64,000 nt of DNA, from assembly GCA_030427585.1 (NCBI GenBank), contig JAUIBW010000025.1, forward strand, positions 1-64,000. The letters run 5' to 3'. Positions 37,006-47,100 of this stretch are shown in pieces (the first letter of the stretch is position 1; each line of letters starts with the position of its first letter). Both the position numbers and the translations under genes were made by a program. The notes under the pieces are model-generated. The model was not told the DNA's origin, searched no databases, and worked only from the letters and a program-made list of their open reading frames with translations. This DNA comes from Bacteroidia bacterium (GTDB taxonomy: Bacteria; Bacteroidota; Bacteroidia; Flavobacteriales; Flavobacteriaceae).

Positions 37006-38544
37006 ATGCTTACAAAAGTTTTTGGGAGTGCTGTTTTTGGAGTTGAGGCAACATCCATTACAGTAGAGGTCAATATCGATAAAGGAATAGGGTATCACCT
37101 TGTAGGGTTACCAGACAATGCGATACGAGAAAGTAGTTACCGTATAGCTGCTGCTTTGCAAAACAATGGGTACAAATTACCAGGAAAGAAAATAACCATT
37201 AATATGGCTCCTGCAGACTTAAGAAAAGAAGGATCTGCATATGATCTTACCTTGGCTTTAGGAATTCTTGCAGCAAGTTCACAAATTAAGGGAAGTGCAA
37301 TTTCAGAATATCTGATTATGGGAGAACTATCTTTGGACGGGAGTTTGCAACCTATTAAAGGAGCACTACCTATAGCAATCAAAGCACGTGAAGAAGGGTT
37401 TAAAGGATTTATACTTCCGAAACAAAATGCCAAAGAAGCTGCGATCGTTGATCATCTAGAAGTATACGGAGTAGAAAATATCAGAGAAGTAATTGACTAT
37501 TTTGATGAAAAAGGAGAACTCGAACAAACTATTGTAGATACCAGAGAAGAATTTTATATGGCACTGGATAACCCTGAGTTCGATTTTGCAGATGTAAAAG
37601 GGCAGGAAAGCATAAAACGATGTATGGAGATTGCTGCTGCAGGAGGACATAATATTATACTGGTAGGTCCGCCCGGAAGTGGTAAAACGATGCTAAGTAA
37701 AAGGTTACCTAGCATTTTACCACCTATGTCATTACAAGAAGCCTTAGAAACAACCAAGATACATAGTGTCGTAGGGCGTATTAAAGATAATGTAGGATTA
37801 ATGGCGCAACGGCCGTTTCGTAGCCCCCATCATACCATATCTAATGTAGCATTAGTTGGTGGTGGAAGCTACCCTCAACCCGGAGAAATCTCACTATCCC
37901 ATAACGGAGTATTGTTTTTAGATGAATTACCCGAATTTAAAAGAGAGGTACTAGAAGTAATGCGACAGCCTCTTGAAGATAGAGAGGTAACCATTTCGAG
38001 AGCAAAATTTACGGTAACCTATCCTTCAAGTTTTATGTTAGTCGCAAGTATGAACCCTAGTCCGGGAGGATATTTTAATGATCCGAATGCTCCTGTAACC
38101 TCTTCTCCTGCAGAAATGCAACGCTACCTTAGTAAAATTTCGGGTCCGTTATTAGATAGAATAGATATTCATATAGAAGTAACCCCGGTACCTTTTGATA
38201 AACTTAGTGAAGAAAGACGAGGAGAATCTAGTGTTGAAATAAGAAAACGAGTAATTGAAGCGCGAAATATACAAACCCAAAGATTTGTAGAGCTACAAAA
38301 TATTCATTACAATGCACAGATGGGAGTTCAGCAAATCAGAACATATTGTGTTTTGGATAGTGCCTCTAAAGCATTACTAAAAACTGCAATGGAACGATTA
38401 AACCTTTCTGCCAGAGCATACGATCGTATTCTAAAAGTATCCCGAACTATTGCAGACCTCGAAAAATCTGAATCAATCTTGGGAGATCATATTTCTGAAG
38501 CAATACAGTATAGAAGCCTGGATCGCGATGGATGGTTAGGGTAA
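37006..38544 (+). CDS. YifB/ComM-type AAA+ ATPase
   Basis: Magnesium-chelatase-like AAA+ protein, in other bacteria a helicase (ComM) promoting branch migration during natural transformation. An N-terminal Lon-protease-like fold (about 1-190: FGVEATSITVEVNIDKGIGYHLVGLPDNAIRES) is followed by Walker A GPPGSGKT near residue 220, the Walker B LFLDELPEF, and a C-terminal helical lid (ILKVSRTIADLEKSE). The 512-residue length is normal. Whether this organism is naturally competent cannot be read here. Confidence 0.95.
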   Translation: MLTKVFGSAVFGVEATSITVEVNIDKGIGYHLVGLPDNAIRESSYRIAAALQNNGYKLPGKKITINMAPADLRKEGSAYDLTLALGILAASSQIKGSAISEYLIMGELSLDGSLQPIKGALPIAIKAREEGFKGFILPKQNAKEAAIVDHLEVYGVENIREVIDYFDEKGELEQTIVDTREEFYMALDNPEFDFADVKGQESIKRCMEIAAAGGHNIILVGPPGSGKTMLSKRLPSILPPMSLQEALETTKIHSVVGRIKDNVGLMAQRPFRSPHHTISNVALVGGGSYPQPGEISLSHNGVLFLDELPEFKREVLEVMRQPLEDREVTISRAKFTVTYPSSFMLVASMNPSPGGYFNDPNAPVTSSPAEMQRYLSKISGPLLDRIDIHIEVTPVPFDKLSEERRGESSVEIRKRVIEARNIQTQRFVELQNIHYNAQMGVQQIRTYCVLDSASKALLKTAMERLNLSARAYDRILKVSRTIADLEKSESILGDHISEAIQYRSLDRDGWLG

Positions 38545-38582
38545 TTATAGAAAGTAATATAAAATAAGCCATAACAATGAAG

Positions 38583-38596
38583 TTGGTACGTACCAA
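38583..38596. promoter_or_regulatory. Palindrome between yifB-type gene and DUF2891 gene
   Basis: TTGGTACGTACCAA is a perfect 14-bp palindrome. A TTTCATCTG/CAGATGAAA pair lies downstream (about 38612-38656) with an A-rich loop, terminator-like. The first could be a protein-binding site; no regulator is suggested by context. Confidence 0.3.
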
Positions 38597-38804
38597 TATG
38601 ATCAATGGCGAATTTCATCTGATATTAAAAAAAACAACAAAAAAAACAGATGAAACTCAGGTTTTTATTTATCTCAAATCACTTCATTGAGTGATGTAAA
38701 GAATTTATAAACTATTTCCTGTTCTTATCAACAATCACATACGCATGATTCTGGAAATTAATATTTTTAAGAAAGTAGATATTTTAAACTTATTAATATT
38801 GATT

Positions 38805-39947
38805 ATGTACCGAATACTTTTTCTGATTTCATTACTTGTTGTTTTAGGATGTAATACAAACAATGATACACCAAAACAACCATCCCAAGATGTAAAAACC
38901 GAAGAACGACCACTACAAGAAAATCCAATAGAAACTCCCTTACAACTCACAATGCAACAGGCCAATACATTGGTAGAGCTGCCATTAGCTTGCTTGCAAA
39001 CAGAGTACCCTAATAAACTGGGACAAACGTTAGGAGGAAAAGAAAATATCGGAGAACCTCATACGTTGCACCCTACCTTTTATGGTTGTTTTGACTGGCA
39101 TTCTTCAGTCCATGGGCATTGGTCACTAGTGAAGTTATTAAAAACATTTCCTGATCTGGAAAAAAAGGAAGAAGCAAAAACCAAATTGCTTCAAAATATG
39201 TCTAAGAAAAATATTAAAGAAGAAGTCAGGTATTTTGAAGGAAAGCATAACAAATCATACGAGAGGACCTACGGTTGGGCCTGGTTGCTTAAACTGGCCG
39301 AAGAGCTACATACCTGGGATGATCCTTTGGCAAGAGAATTAGAAGAAAACCTTCAGCCACTAACCACACTTATTGTACAGCGGTATATCGATTTCCTTCC
39401 AAAACTTAAGTATCCGATTAGAGTAGGGGAACATACCAATACCGCATTTGGATTATCGTTTGCCTGGGATTATGCAAATACCCTGGGGGACCAAAAGCTA
39501 AAAGACAGTATAGAAACCAGGGCAAGGGAGTTCTATGCCAATGATCAGGGTTGTCCCATAGGTTGGGAGCCCAGCGGTTATGATTTTCTATCCCCTTGTT
39601 TTGAAGAAATTGACGTGATGCGAAGAGTGCTAAACAAAGAAGAATTTGATCGCTGGATCACTGATTTTATGCCTCAACTTAAAGTCAAAAATTTTACGAT
39701 CAATGTAGGAGAAGTGTCCGATCGTACCGATGGCAAATTAGTTCATTTAGATGGACTTAATTTTAGCAGGGCCTGGGTGTTATATGGGCTTGCTAAACAG
39801 TATAAAGAATATGAACATCTTTTTTCGGTAGCCAATACACATGTTAACTATTCATTGCCAAATCTGGTCGGAGATAGTTATGAAGGAGGGCATTGGCTGG
39901 GATCATTTGCTATCTATACATTAGATGTTATACCAGTTATAAATTGA
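38805..39947 (+). CDS. DUF2891 family lipoprotein
   Basis: The start at 38805 gives MYRILFLISLLVVLGC, a proper lipoprotein signal with Cys17; the upstream in-frame start at 38745 would bury it. A Thr/Glu/Pro-rich linker follows. The mature protein fits DUF2891: TLHPTFYGCFDWHSSVHGHWSLVKLL, YGWAWLLKLAEEL, HTNTAFGLSFAWDYA and YEGGHWLGSFA. The aromatic, alpha/alpha-barrel-like pattern recalls glycoside hydrolase or epimerase folds, but no activity is established for the family. It stands alone. Confidence 0.8.
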   Translation: MYRILFLISLLVVLGCNTNNDTPKQPSQDVKTEERPLQENPIETPLQLTMQQANTLVELPLACLQTEYPNKLGQTLGGKENIGEPHTLHPTFYGCFDWHSSVHGHWSLVKLLKTFPDLEKKEEAKTKLLQNMSKKNIKEEVRYFEGKHNKSYERTYGWAWLLKLAEELHTWDDPLARELEENLQPLTTLIVQRYIDFLPKLKYPIRVGEHTNTAFGLSFAWDYANTLGDQKLKDSIETRAREFYANDQGCPIGWEPSGYDFLSPCFEEIDVMRRVLNKEEFDRWITDFMPQLKVKNFTINVGEVSDRTDGKLVHLDGLNFSRAWVLYGLAKQYKEYEHLFSVANTHVNYSLPNLVGDSYEGGHWLGSFAIYTLDVIPVIN

Positions 39948-40104
39948 ATTTATTGTAAAATAAAATAATGATTTTTTTCTTTATATAAATGATAAAATTC
40001 AAGCATAGCCTAAGCTACGATTTCATTTTATAATGAAATAGAAAGGAAAAAAGGGTGTTTTATTACGGTAAATTCAGATTGTAAATGGTATTAATACAAA
40101 ATAA

Positions 40105-41310
40105 ATGAAGAAATTTTTTAATATAGGCCCGGGAACATGGGTGACTGCAGCTTTTATTGGTCCAGGTACCGTAACTGTATGTACGTTAGCAGGAGTACAG
40201 TTTGGATTTTCATTACTATGGGCATTGGTGTTATCTATTGTAGCTTGTGTTGTTTTACAGGAAATGGCAGCAAGATTAGGTGTAGTCACCCAAAAGGGAT
40301 TAAGCGAAGTACTAAAATCTCAGTTTGATAACAAAATTGTAAGAGGAGCTCTTATTGCATTAATCTTGTCAGCAATTTTTATAGGAAATGCGGCATACGA
40401 AGCCGGTAATATCAGTGGGGGAGTACTTGGGCTGTCTACAATCTTAGAGTCCTCACTCGGGATATCAGAAAACTACCTAAGTATCGTAATCGGTGTGATT
40501 GCCTTTATACTATTGTACATAGGTAACTATAAGGTCTTAGAACGAAGTTTAATCGTACTGGTTCTATTAATGAGTGTAGCTTTTATAGTAACGGCAATAG
40601 TTACCAAACCAGATATTGCTATGATCTTTAAAGGGTTTGTTCCTAACTTTTCTGGTGATAATGTACTTACTATTGTAGGGTTGATAGGAACAACAGTAGT
40701 GCCGTATAACCTCTTTTTACATGCCTCTATTGTTAGCGAAAAATGGAAATCTACCGAAGACCTGCCAGAAGCAAAAAAAGATACTATAGTGGCAATTGTA
40801 TTAGGTGGGTTTGTGTCAATGGCAATTATTATTGCAGGAGCAGCCATACAAGAAGCAGAAGTGAATAATGCAGCCGATCTGGCTAAAGGATTAGAACCGG
40901 TTTTTGGTTCGATGGCAAAATATGTACTATCTGTTGGGTTATTTGCGGCCGGAATCACTTCTGCCATCACAGCACCTCTTGCAGCAGCTTATGTAGTAAA
41001 AGGATGTTTGGGATGGCAAAAAGGGCTCAAAAGTAAATCCTTTAGAGCAGTGTGGATGTTCATCCTTTTTTTGGGAGTTTTGTTTTCTTCATTAGGGATA
41101 AAATCAATAGTAATTATTCGATTTGCACAGATCGCAAATGGACTCCTTTTACCTGTAATTGCAGTCTTTCTTTTATGGGTAATGAACCAACAAAAAATAT
41201 TAGGAAAGTATACCAATTCATGGAAACAAAACCTGGTTGGTTTTTTCATTTTGATCATTACTTGTTTTTTAGGATTTAGAGGAATTTGGAAAGTAATTGA
41301 AAGTATGTAG
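40105..41310 (+). CDS. NRAMP-fold transporter of the 5-oxoprolinase operon
   Basis: Inner-membrane LeuT-fold carrier with about eleven membrane helices. It aligns to NRAMP metal transporters in TM1 (IGPGTWVTAAFIGPGTVTV) and TM6 (LIGTTVVPYNLFLHASIV). The family's metal ligands are changed: the DPGN motif reads GPGT (Gly19, Thr22) and the MPHN motif reads VPYN (Val199). It is therefore unlikely to bind transition metals in the canonical way. It lies 26 bp upstream of pxpA; Bacillus subtilis has a similar NRAMP-type gene (ycsG) beside its pxp genes. Import of 5-oxoproline or a related compound is the simplest inference. Direct evidence is lacking. Confidence 0.85.
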   Translation: MKKFFNIGPGTWVTAAFIGPGTVTVCTLAGVQFGFSLLWALVLSIVACVVLQEMAARLGVVTQKGLSEVLKSQFDNKIVRGALIALILSAIFIGNAAYEAGNISGGVLGLSTILESSLGISENYLSIVIGVIAFILLYIGNYKVLERSLIVLVLLMSVAFIVTAIVTKPDIAMIFKGFVPNFSGDNVLTIVGLIGTTVVPYNLFLHASIVSEKWKSTEDLPEAKKDTIVAIVLGGFVSMAIIIAGAAIQEAEVNNAADLAKGLEPVFGSMAKYVLSVGLFAAGITSAITAPLAAAYVVKGCLGWQKGLKSKSFRAVWMFILFLGVLFSSLGIKSIVIIRFAQIANGLLLPVIAVFLLWVMNQQKILGKYTNSWKQNLVGFFILIITCFLGFRGIWKVIESM

Positions 41311-41336
41311 GAATTATTACTAATAAATGTAGGAAT

Positions 41337-42062
41337 ATGGAGAAAATTATTCTTAATGCAGATGTTGGAGAAGAGGCCGGTTTTGATGCCGAAATTATGC
41401 AATACATTTCCTGGTGTAACATTGCATGCGGAAGCCATGCAGGAAGTGTAGAAGTAATCCGGGAAACAATTGCATTGGCAATGAAGTATGATGTAAAAAT
41501 TGGAGCACATCCATCATACCCCGATCGTGAAAATTTTGGAAGAACAAGGATAAAGATGCCATATGATGATTTGGTAAAAACCATAACCGAACAAATACAA
41601 TTGGTAAAATCCTTAACCGAAAAAGCAGGAGGAAAACTACACCATGTAAAACCGCATGGAGCATTATATAATGAAGCAGTAAAAAATGAATCGGTAGCTT
41701 TAGCAATTATCGAAGCTGTAAAAAATGTCGATAAGCGTTTATATATAATTACTTTGAAAAATGCTAAATTATCGTATCTTTCCAGAGGGAATTTTGAGGT
41801 CAAACACGAAGCTTTTGCTGATAGAAATTATAATGATGATTTGACACTGGTGTCAAGAAAAGAAAAAGAAGCTTTACTTACAGATCCAAAAGAAGTTTTT
41901 GATCATGTAAAAAGAATGGTTGTTGAAGGAAAAGTGAAAACTAAAAATAGAGTAGAAGTTCCTATTTTTTTTGATACGATTTGTGTGCATGGAGATAACC
42001 CAAAATCTGTTCAGATTTTGAAATATCTATATAAAGAGTTTTCGATTTTAAATTTACTATAA
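41337..42062 (+). CDS. pxpA: 5-oxoprolinase subunit A
   Basis: LamB/YcsF-family subunit of the ATP-dependent 5-oxoprolinase PxpABC, which opens 5-oxoproline (pyroglutamate) to glutamate. It begins LNADVGEEAGFDAEIMQYISWCNIACGSHAG, the family signature, and contains KIGAHPSYPDRENFGR and the HHVKPHGALYNEA motif. The 241-residue length is normal. Transcription is with the transporter upstream and pxpB 10 bp downstream. Confidence 0.95.
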   Translation: MEKIILNADVGEEAGFDAEIMQYISWCNIACGSHAGSVEVIRETIALAMKYDVKIGAHPSYPDRENFGRTRIKMPYDDLVKTITEQIQLVKSLTEKAGGKLHHVKPHGALYNEAVKNESVALAIIEAVKNVDKRLYIITLKNAKLSYLSRGNFEVKHEAFADRNYNDDLTLVSRKEKEALLTDPKEVFDHVKRMVVEGKVKTKNRVEVPIFFDTICVHGDNPKSVQILKYLYKEFSILNLL

Positions 42063-42072
42063 CAGGAAACTT

Positions 42073-42798
42073 ATGAGATATGAATTGCAATACAAAAGAT
42101 ATTCAGAAAGAGCAATTTTAATAGAATGGCCCGTAAAAATTGACGAAAATATCCTTCATGACCTGCTTTCCTTTAAAAAATCGATACTTTCCTTTTATGG
42201 TAAACTAATTGTTGAAGTAATCTCATCATATAACTCGTTGTTAATTTATTATGTGTCTACTATAGAGGATTTCTATAGTGAGGTTTTTGAGCTAAAATCG
42301 CTATATTCTAAAGATTTTGAAGATACTGTACCCGAAAATAAACTGTGGAGAATTCCTGTTTGTTATGCTGCTTCTCTTGCGCAGGATTTAGAAGTATTTG
42401 CAAAAGATAAATCACTTACTGTCGAAGAAATAATTCGATTACATACTGCTCCACTCTATACAGTATATGGTATTGGTTTTTTACCTGGGTTTTTGTACTT
42501 GGGTGGTTTGGATGATCAATTGCATAGAGCTCGAAAAATCACTCCTTCATTACATGTCAAAAAAGGTGCTGTGGCAATTGGCGGAAGTCAGACAGGAATA
42601 TATCCTGTAGATAGTCCTGGGGGTTGGTATGTGATAGGTATGTGTCCTCTGGATTTTTTCAATCCGAAAACAGAAAATAGTTGCTTTGTTTCGCCTGGGG
42701 ATAAGATTCAGTTTATATCGATTAAGGAAAATGAATATAACGATATAAGAACTAAAGTTGAAAATAAGAATTATACACCCGAATCTGCGTGTTTATGA
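42073..42798 (+). CDS. pxpB: 5-oxoprolinase subunit B
   Basis: KipI-family cyclophilin-like subunit. The C-terminal half carries the family core YGIGFLPGFLYLGGLD, RKITPSLHVKKGAVAIGGSQTGIYP and SPGGWYVIG. The 241-residue length fits. In Bacillus the KipI homologue also inhibits the sporulation kinase KinA, a role with no counterpart in this group. Its stop codon overlaps the pxpC start (ATGA). Confidence 0.94.
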   Translation: MRYELQYKRYSERAILIEWPVKIDENILHDLLSFKKSILSFYGKLIVEVISSYNSLLIYYVSTIEDFYSEVFELKSLYSKDFEDTVPENKLWRIPVCYAASLAQDLEVFAKDKSLTVEEIIRLHTAPLYTVYGIGFLPGFLYLGGLDDQLHRARKITPSLHVKKGAVAIGGSQTGIYPVDSPGGWYVIGMCPLDFFNPKTENSCFVSPGDKIQFISIKENEYNDIRTKVENKNYTPESACL

Positions 42799-43652
42799 TT
42801 GCGAATGTCGAAATAATTAAACCCGGGCTTTTTACGACTATTCAGGATGAAGGACGTTTTGGTTTTTCAAAATTTGGAGTTCCAAAAAGTGGAGCAATGG
42901 ATCATGTGGCATTTGGATTTGCAAATTTAATATTGGGCAATCCTAAAAATTCTGCATGTATCGAATGGACCATTCAACCTCCCGTTTTAAAATTTCATGA
43001 TACTACAACTATTGTATTAACGGGTGGTGAAGCGGATGCATTTTTAAATGATAAAAAAATAGAAATGTATCGTGAGATTAAAGTCTCAAAAAATGATATT
43101 CTTAAAATAAATTTTTGTAGGAAAGGAGTGTATGGTTATGTAGGAATTAAGAATGGATTCCTTTCAGAAGAAGTGTTACATAGTAGATCTTTTTATAAGT
43201 CAATTACACCTCGGTTTCGATTAGCTAAAAATGACAAAATACCATACCAAAGCAGTAATAATTATACCGATCATTTTTCTGCAATTTCCCCACCTTTATT
43301 TTTAGAAAACTCAGATGCCTTAGAAGTGTATAAAGGTCCTGAATTTGACATGCTAAATGATGCACAAAAATCTAAAATGCTAGACTCGGTTTTTACAATT
43401 TCTAATACTATAAATCGAATGGCAATTCAGTTAGAAGAAAAAATACCTAACACCTTACCTTCGATTATAACATCACCTGTTTTACCTGGTACAATACAAT
43501 TAACCCCATCTGGTAGTTTAATTGTATTGATGAGAGATTGCCAAACCACAGGAGGCTACCCAAGAGTTCTACAACTCACCGAAACCGCGATAAACTACAT
43601 CGCACAAAAACGAATGAAAGAAAAGTGTAGTTTTAGACTAATTGAGTTTTGA
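42795..43652 (+). CDS. pxpC: 5-oxoprolinase subunit C
   Basis: KipA-family subunit completing PxpABC. I use ATG at 42795, which overlaps the pxpB stop as ATGA and fits translational coupling; a GTG at 42789 is the alternative. Family segments are IIKPGLFTTIQDEGRFGFSK, GVPKSGAMDHVAF, IEWTIQPPVLKF and the C-terminal GTIQLTPSGSLIVLMRDCQTTGGYPR. The 285-residue length is slightly short but complete. Last gene of the operon. Confidence 0.94.
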   Translation: MIANVEIIKPGLFTTIQDEGRFGFSKFGVPKSGAMDHVAFGFANLILGNPKNSACIEWTIQPPVLKFHDTTTIVLTGGEADAFLNDKKIEMYREIKVSKNDILKINFCRKGVYGYVGIKNGFLSEEVLHSRSFYKSITPRFRLAKNDKIPYQSSNNYTDHFSAISPPLFLENSDALEVYKGPEFDMLNDAQKSKMLDSVFTISNTINRMAIQLEEKIPNTLPSIITSPVLPGTIQLTPSGSLIVLMRDCQTTGGYPRVLQLTETAINYIAQKRMKEKCSFRLIEF

Positions 43653-44197
43653 GGTAATACAAAATAAAGTCAGTATGAAGCTCCCGATAATTTTTCATTT
43701 AACATAGGTATTTGATGTAAGCTTAATTAATAAGATATTGTCTGATCGAGTGTTTTTTCGAAATGTAATGGAGAAAAAATGTATCGAGATCCAATTGCGG
43801 TAATAAGTCCTATTGCATTTCGACAAAGCCTGTCCTGAGTTTATCGAAGGGCTCAATGTGACTGCCCGAATATCTTTTAGTTTATCCTAGCTAAGCCGAA
43901 GGACTTGGATGACAAATAACCATTAACTATTAGCTACCAAAGAACAAGTATTAACACTCGTTGATTTAATATTAAGACAGATGTTTATCATAAACAACAT
44001 TTTTACGATCTTTGCAATCTGAATTTGATATAAGAGTTTAATTTCAAAAAACCGTCAAATTGAGTGGTTTTTCGTAGTAAAACGGAGAAAAATTGTATCG
44101 AAATTAGGTTTTTTGATTGCTTTGTTGAGTCTATCGAAAATCACTTTAGCCGATGTGAATTTTGTTATATCTAATTCTGTTTTGTAATTACTTGAAC
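43653..44197. other. Repeat-bearing intergenic region before the CHAT gene
   Basis: A 545-bp gap with no credible gene. It contains two diverged copies of the dispersed repeat: about 43745-43875 (GATCGAGTGTTTTTTCG, GTATCGAGATCC, CGACAAAGCCTGTCCTGAG, TTATCGAAGGGCTC) and about 44054-44155 (GTCAAATTGAGTGG, TTGTATCGAAATTAGG). The second ends only about 40 bp from the next start codon, so it may lie in the 5-prime leader. Confidence 0.6.
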
Positions 44198-47100
44198 ATG
44201 AGTATTTTTATGCGTTTTTTTAAATCCCTATTTCCTATCAAAAATGTATTCCTGATTCTCGGTTTAATCTTTTGTAGTTCAATTCATGCACAATCTACAC
44301 AAGATACCATCAATGCTGCTCGGTACTACTCGAAAGGAGAAGAGTGGTTGGCCGATAGAAAACAAGATAGTGCATTGGTATATTTTGAGAAAGCATTAAC
44401 AATATATAAGCAATCAAACACTCAACAAAAAGTAGCCGATTGTAGTGGTAAGATTTCAAAAGCTCATAAGGCCAATTATAATTTTGATCAGGCGATGGTA
44501 TATGCTAAAAAAGCATTGGCTATACGATTAAAAATTTTTGGTGACCACCATCCACAGGTAGCATATTCGTATAATGATATCGGACATATTCTTAAGGAAC
44601 AAGATCAATACGAAGAGGCAATGGAGTATTATCAAAAGGCTTTGGCAATTCAGAGGGATGCTTTTGGGGATAAAGATCATCGTGTGGCCGATTGTTATCA
44701 TAATATAGGAACTGTTCATCATGTACTGGCACAGTATGAGCAGGCAATGGAGCAGTACAAAAAAGCCTTAACAATTAGAATAAACACTTTTGGTAACAAA
44801 CACCAAAAAATAGCCGATAGTTATATAGATATAGGAACGACGTACTATCATCTGGGGAAATATAATTTAGCATTAGAGAACTACCAAAGTGCTTTAGCAA
44901 TAAGAACTCTTGTTTTTGGGGAGAATAGCCCTGAGGTAGCTTTTTGTTATAATCATATTGGGAATATATTTACTCGTGTAGATAAGTTTGATAAGGCATT
45001 GAAGAATCAAGAAAAAGCACTAGCAATCATGATTGATGCTTTTGGAGAAGATCATCCTAATGCTGCACTTTGTTACACAAGTATAGGGGTTTTGTATAGG
45101 TATAGAGGAAAGCATGATAAAGCTTTATCATATTTTAAAAAAGCATTAGCTGTTCGAATCAAAAAGTTAGGAAAGGAACATGCGAGGGTTTCTGATTCAT
45201 ATATTGATGTTAGTTATGCCTATTTTAAAAAGGGGCAATATGATCGATCACTTGTTTATGCTCAAAAGGCGTTAGCCATAAGGGTTAAAGTATACCCTAA
45301 AAAACATTCATATCTGGGTGTTTGTTATAGTTTTAATGGTATAGTACTTAAATTCAAAGGTGAATATGATAAGGCATTATCATATTATAAAAAAACAAAT
45401 AACTGCTTTATATATTCTCTTGGGCCAAATCATAGTGCTGTAGCGCGAACGTATAATAATATAGCCAATGTTTATAAAGAAAAAGAAGAATATGAATTAG
45501 CGTTATCTTACTACCAAAAAGCATTAAAAATAAGAATTAAGATACAAGGAGAATATCATTCTGATACTTCAGCTTCATATCATGATATGGGTGATATTTA
45601 CATGTTTAAGCAAGAGTATGCAACAGCATTACAATATTATCAAAAAGCGTTAGAAATTCAAAAACGACTGTTTGGAGAAAGCCATTATTATATCTGTGAT
45701 ATGTATAATACAATTGCAAACCTCTATACAGAGCAAAAAGAGTATGAAAAAGCCCTGGAATATCTACAAAAAAGTATAGTGATTAGGCTCCGTACTGATG
45801 GTAATCATCATCCCAGAACTGCAAAATCGTATAACCAGATCGCAGCGCTATATCATCAAACCAAACACTATAAAAAGGCGATAGAATATTATGAAAAAGC
45901 GATTGTGGCCAACACCAACCCTGATGTAAAAAGCAGTGATAGGGATAGTTTGAATCCAGGAGATTATATGGATTTAAATGTCTTGTTAACTACTTTTTAT
46001 GGTAAAGCCAGGGTATTGCAAGAGCGATTTAGTGTTAATAATAATCCAAGTGACCTTAAAGAAAGTATAGTTATCTATCAAAAAGCTGATAATTTAATGC
46101 AAGGTATACGAGAATCGTTGCATACCTATCAGGATAAAATTGCTTTTGCCAAACAAACTCAAAAAATATATACAGGGGCTATAGAAACACAATTGTTATA
46201 TCATCAAATTGATCAAAAACAAGAGTCGTTACACCAGGCTTTTAATTATGCCGAAAGAAGTAAGGCGAATACCTTAAAAGAGTTATTAGTAGAGTCTAAT
46301 GCAAAGAGCTTTGCAGGTTTACCAAAAACAGTCCTCGATCTGGAGCAACATCTAAAATCAGAGCGCTCGTTCTATATTTCAGAGAGGATACAAGAACGAT
46401 CCAAACAGATTGTGGATACTGCTACAATTACAGCCTATGAAAATAAGCTATTTGATCTTGATAGAAAACAAGATTCTCTTACCCGGGTTATAGAAAAAAA
46501 CTATCCTAAATATTACCAGTTAAAACATCAAAACAAGATTGTATCTGTTACCGATATCCAGGAAAAATTAACTAAGAATACTACATTATTAGAGTTTTTT
46601 GTGTCAGATAGTAGTACCTATGTATTTACGATTTCTAAAAAAGAAATAAAAATAACAACGCTACACACCCCAGAACTCAACAAGGATATTGAAGCACTAA
46701 GAGCTGCTATTGTTGCTAAAAATACAATGTCATTTAAAACGATTTCTCATGCATTGTACGACCAATTGATAGTTCCTGTAAAAGATCAAATAAAAGGAGA
46801 TCAACTTATTATTATTCCCGATGGTTCGTTATGGCATCTTAATTTTGATGTGTTGCTCACTCAAAATGATCTATCATATGATCCTAAAGCGCTATCATAC
46901 CTCCTTAGAGAATATGCGATAAGCTATGCCAGTTCTGCGAATTTGCTGTTTGCTCCTGTTAAAAGTGATTTGCAATCCAAAAAACGACAAGAATGCCTTG
47001 CATTTTCTTTTTCTGATGGTGAGATTATAGATACAAATACAATGAGCCTGGCTGCACTAAGAGCTACTAATTATGATTTACCGGGAACTCGTAAAGAGAT

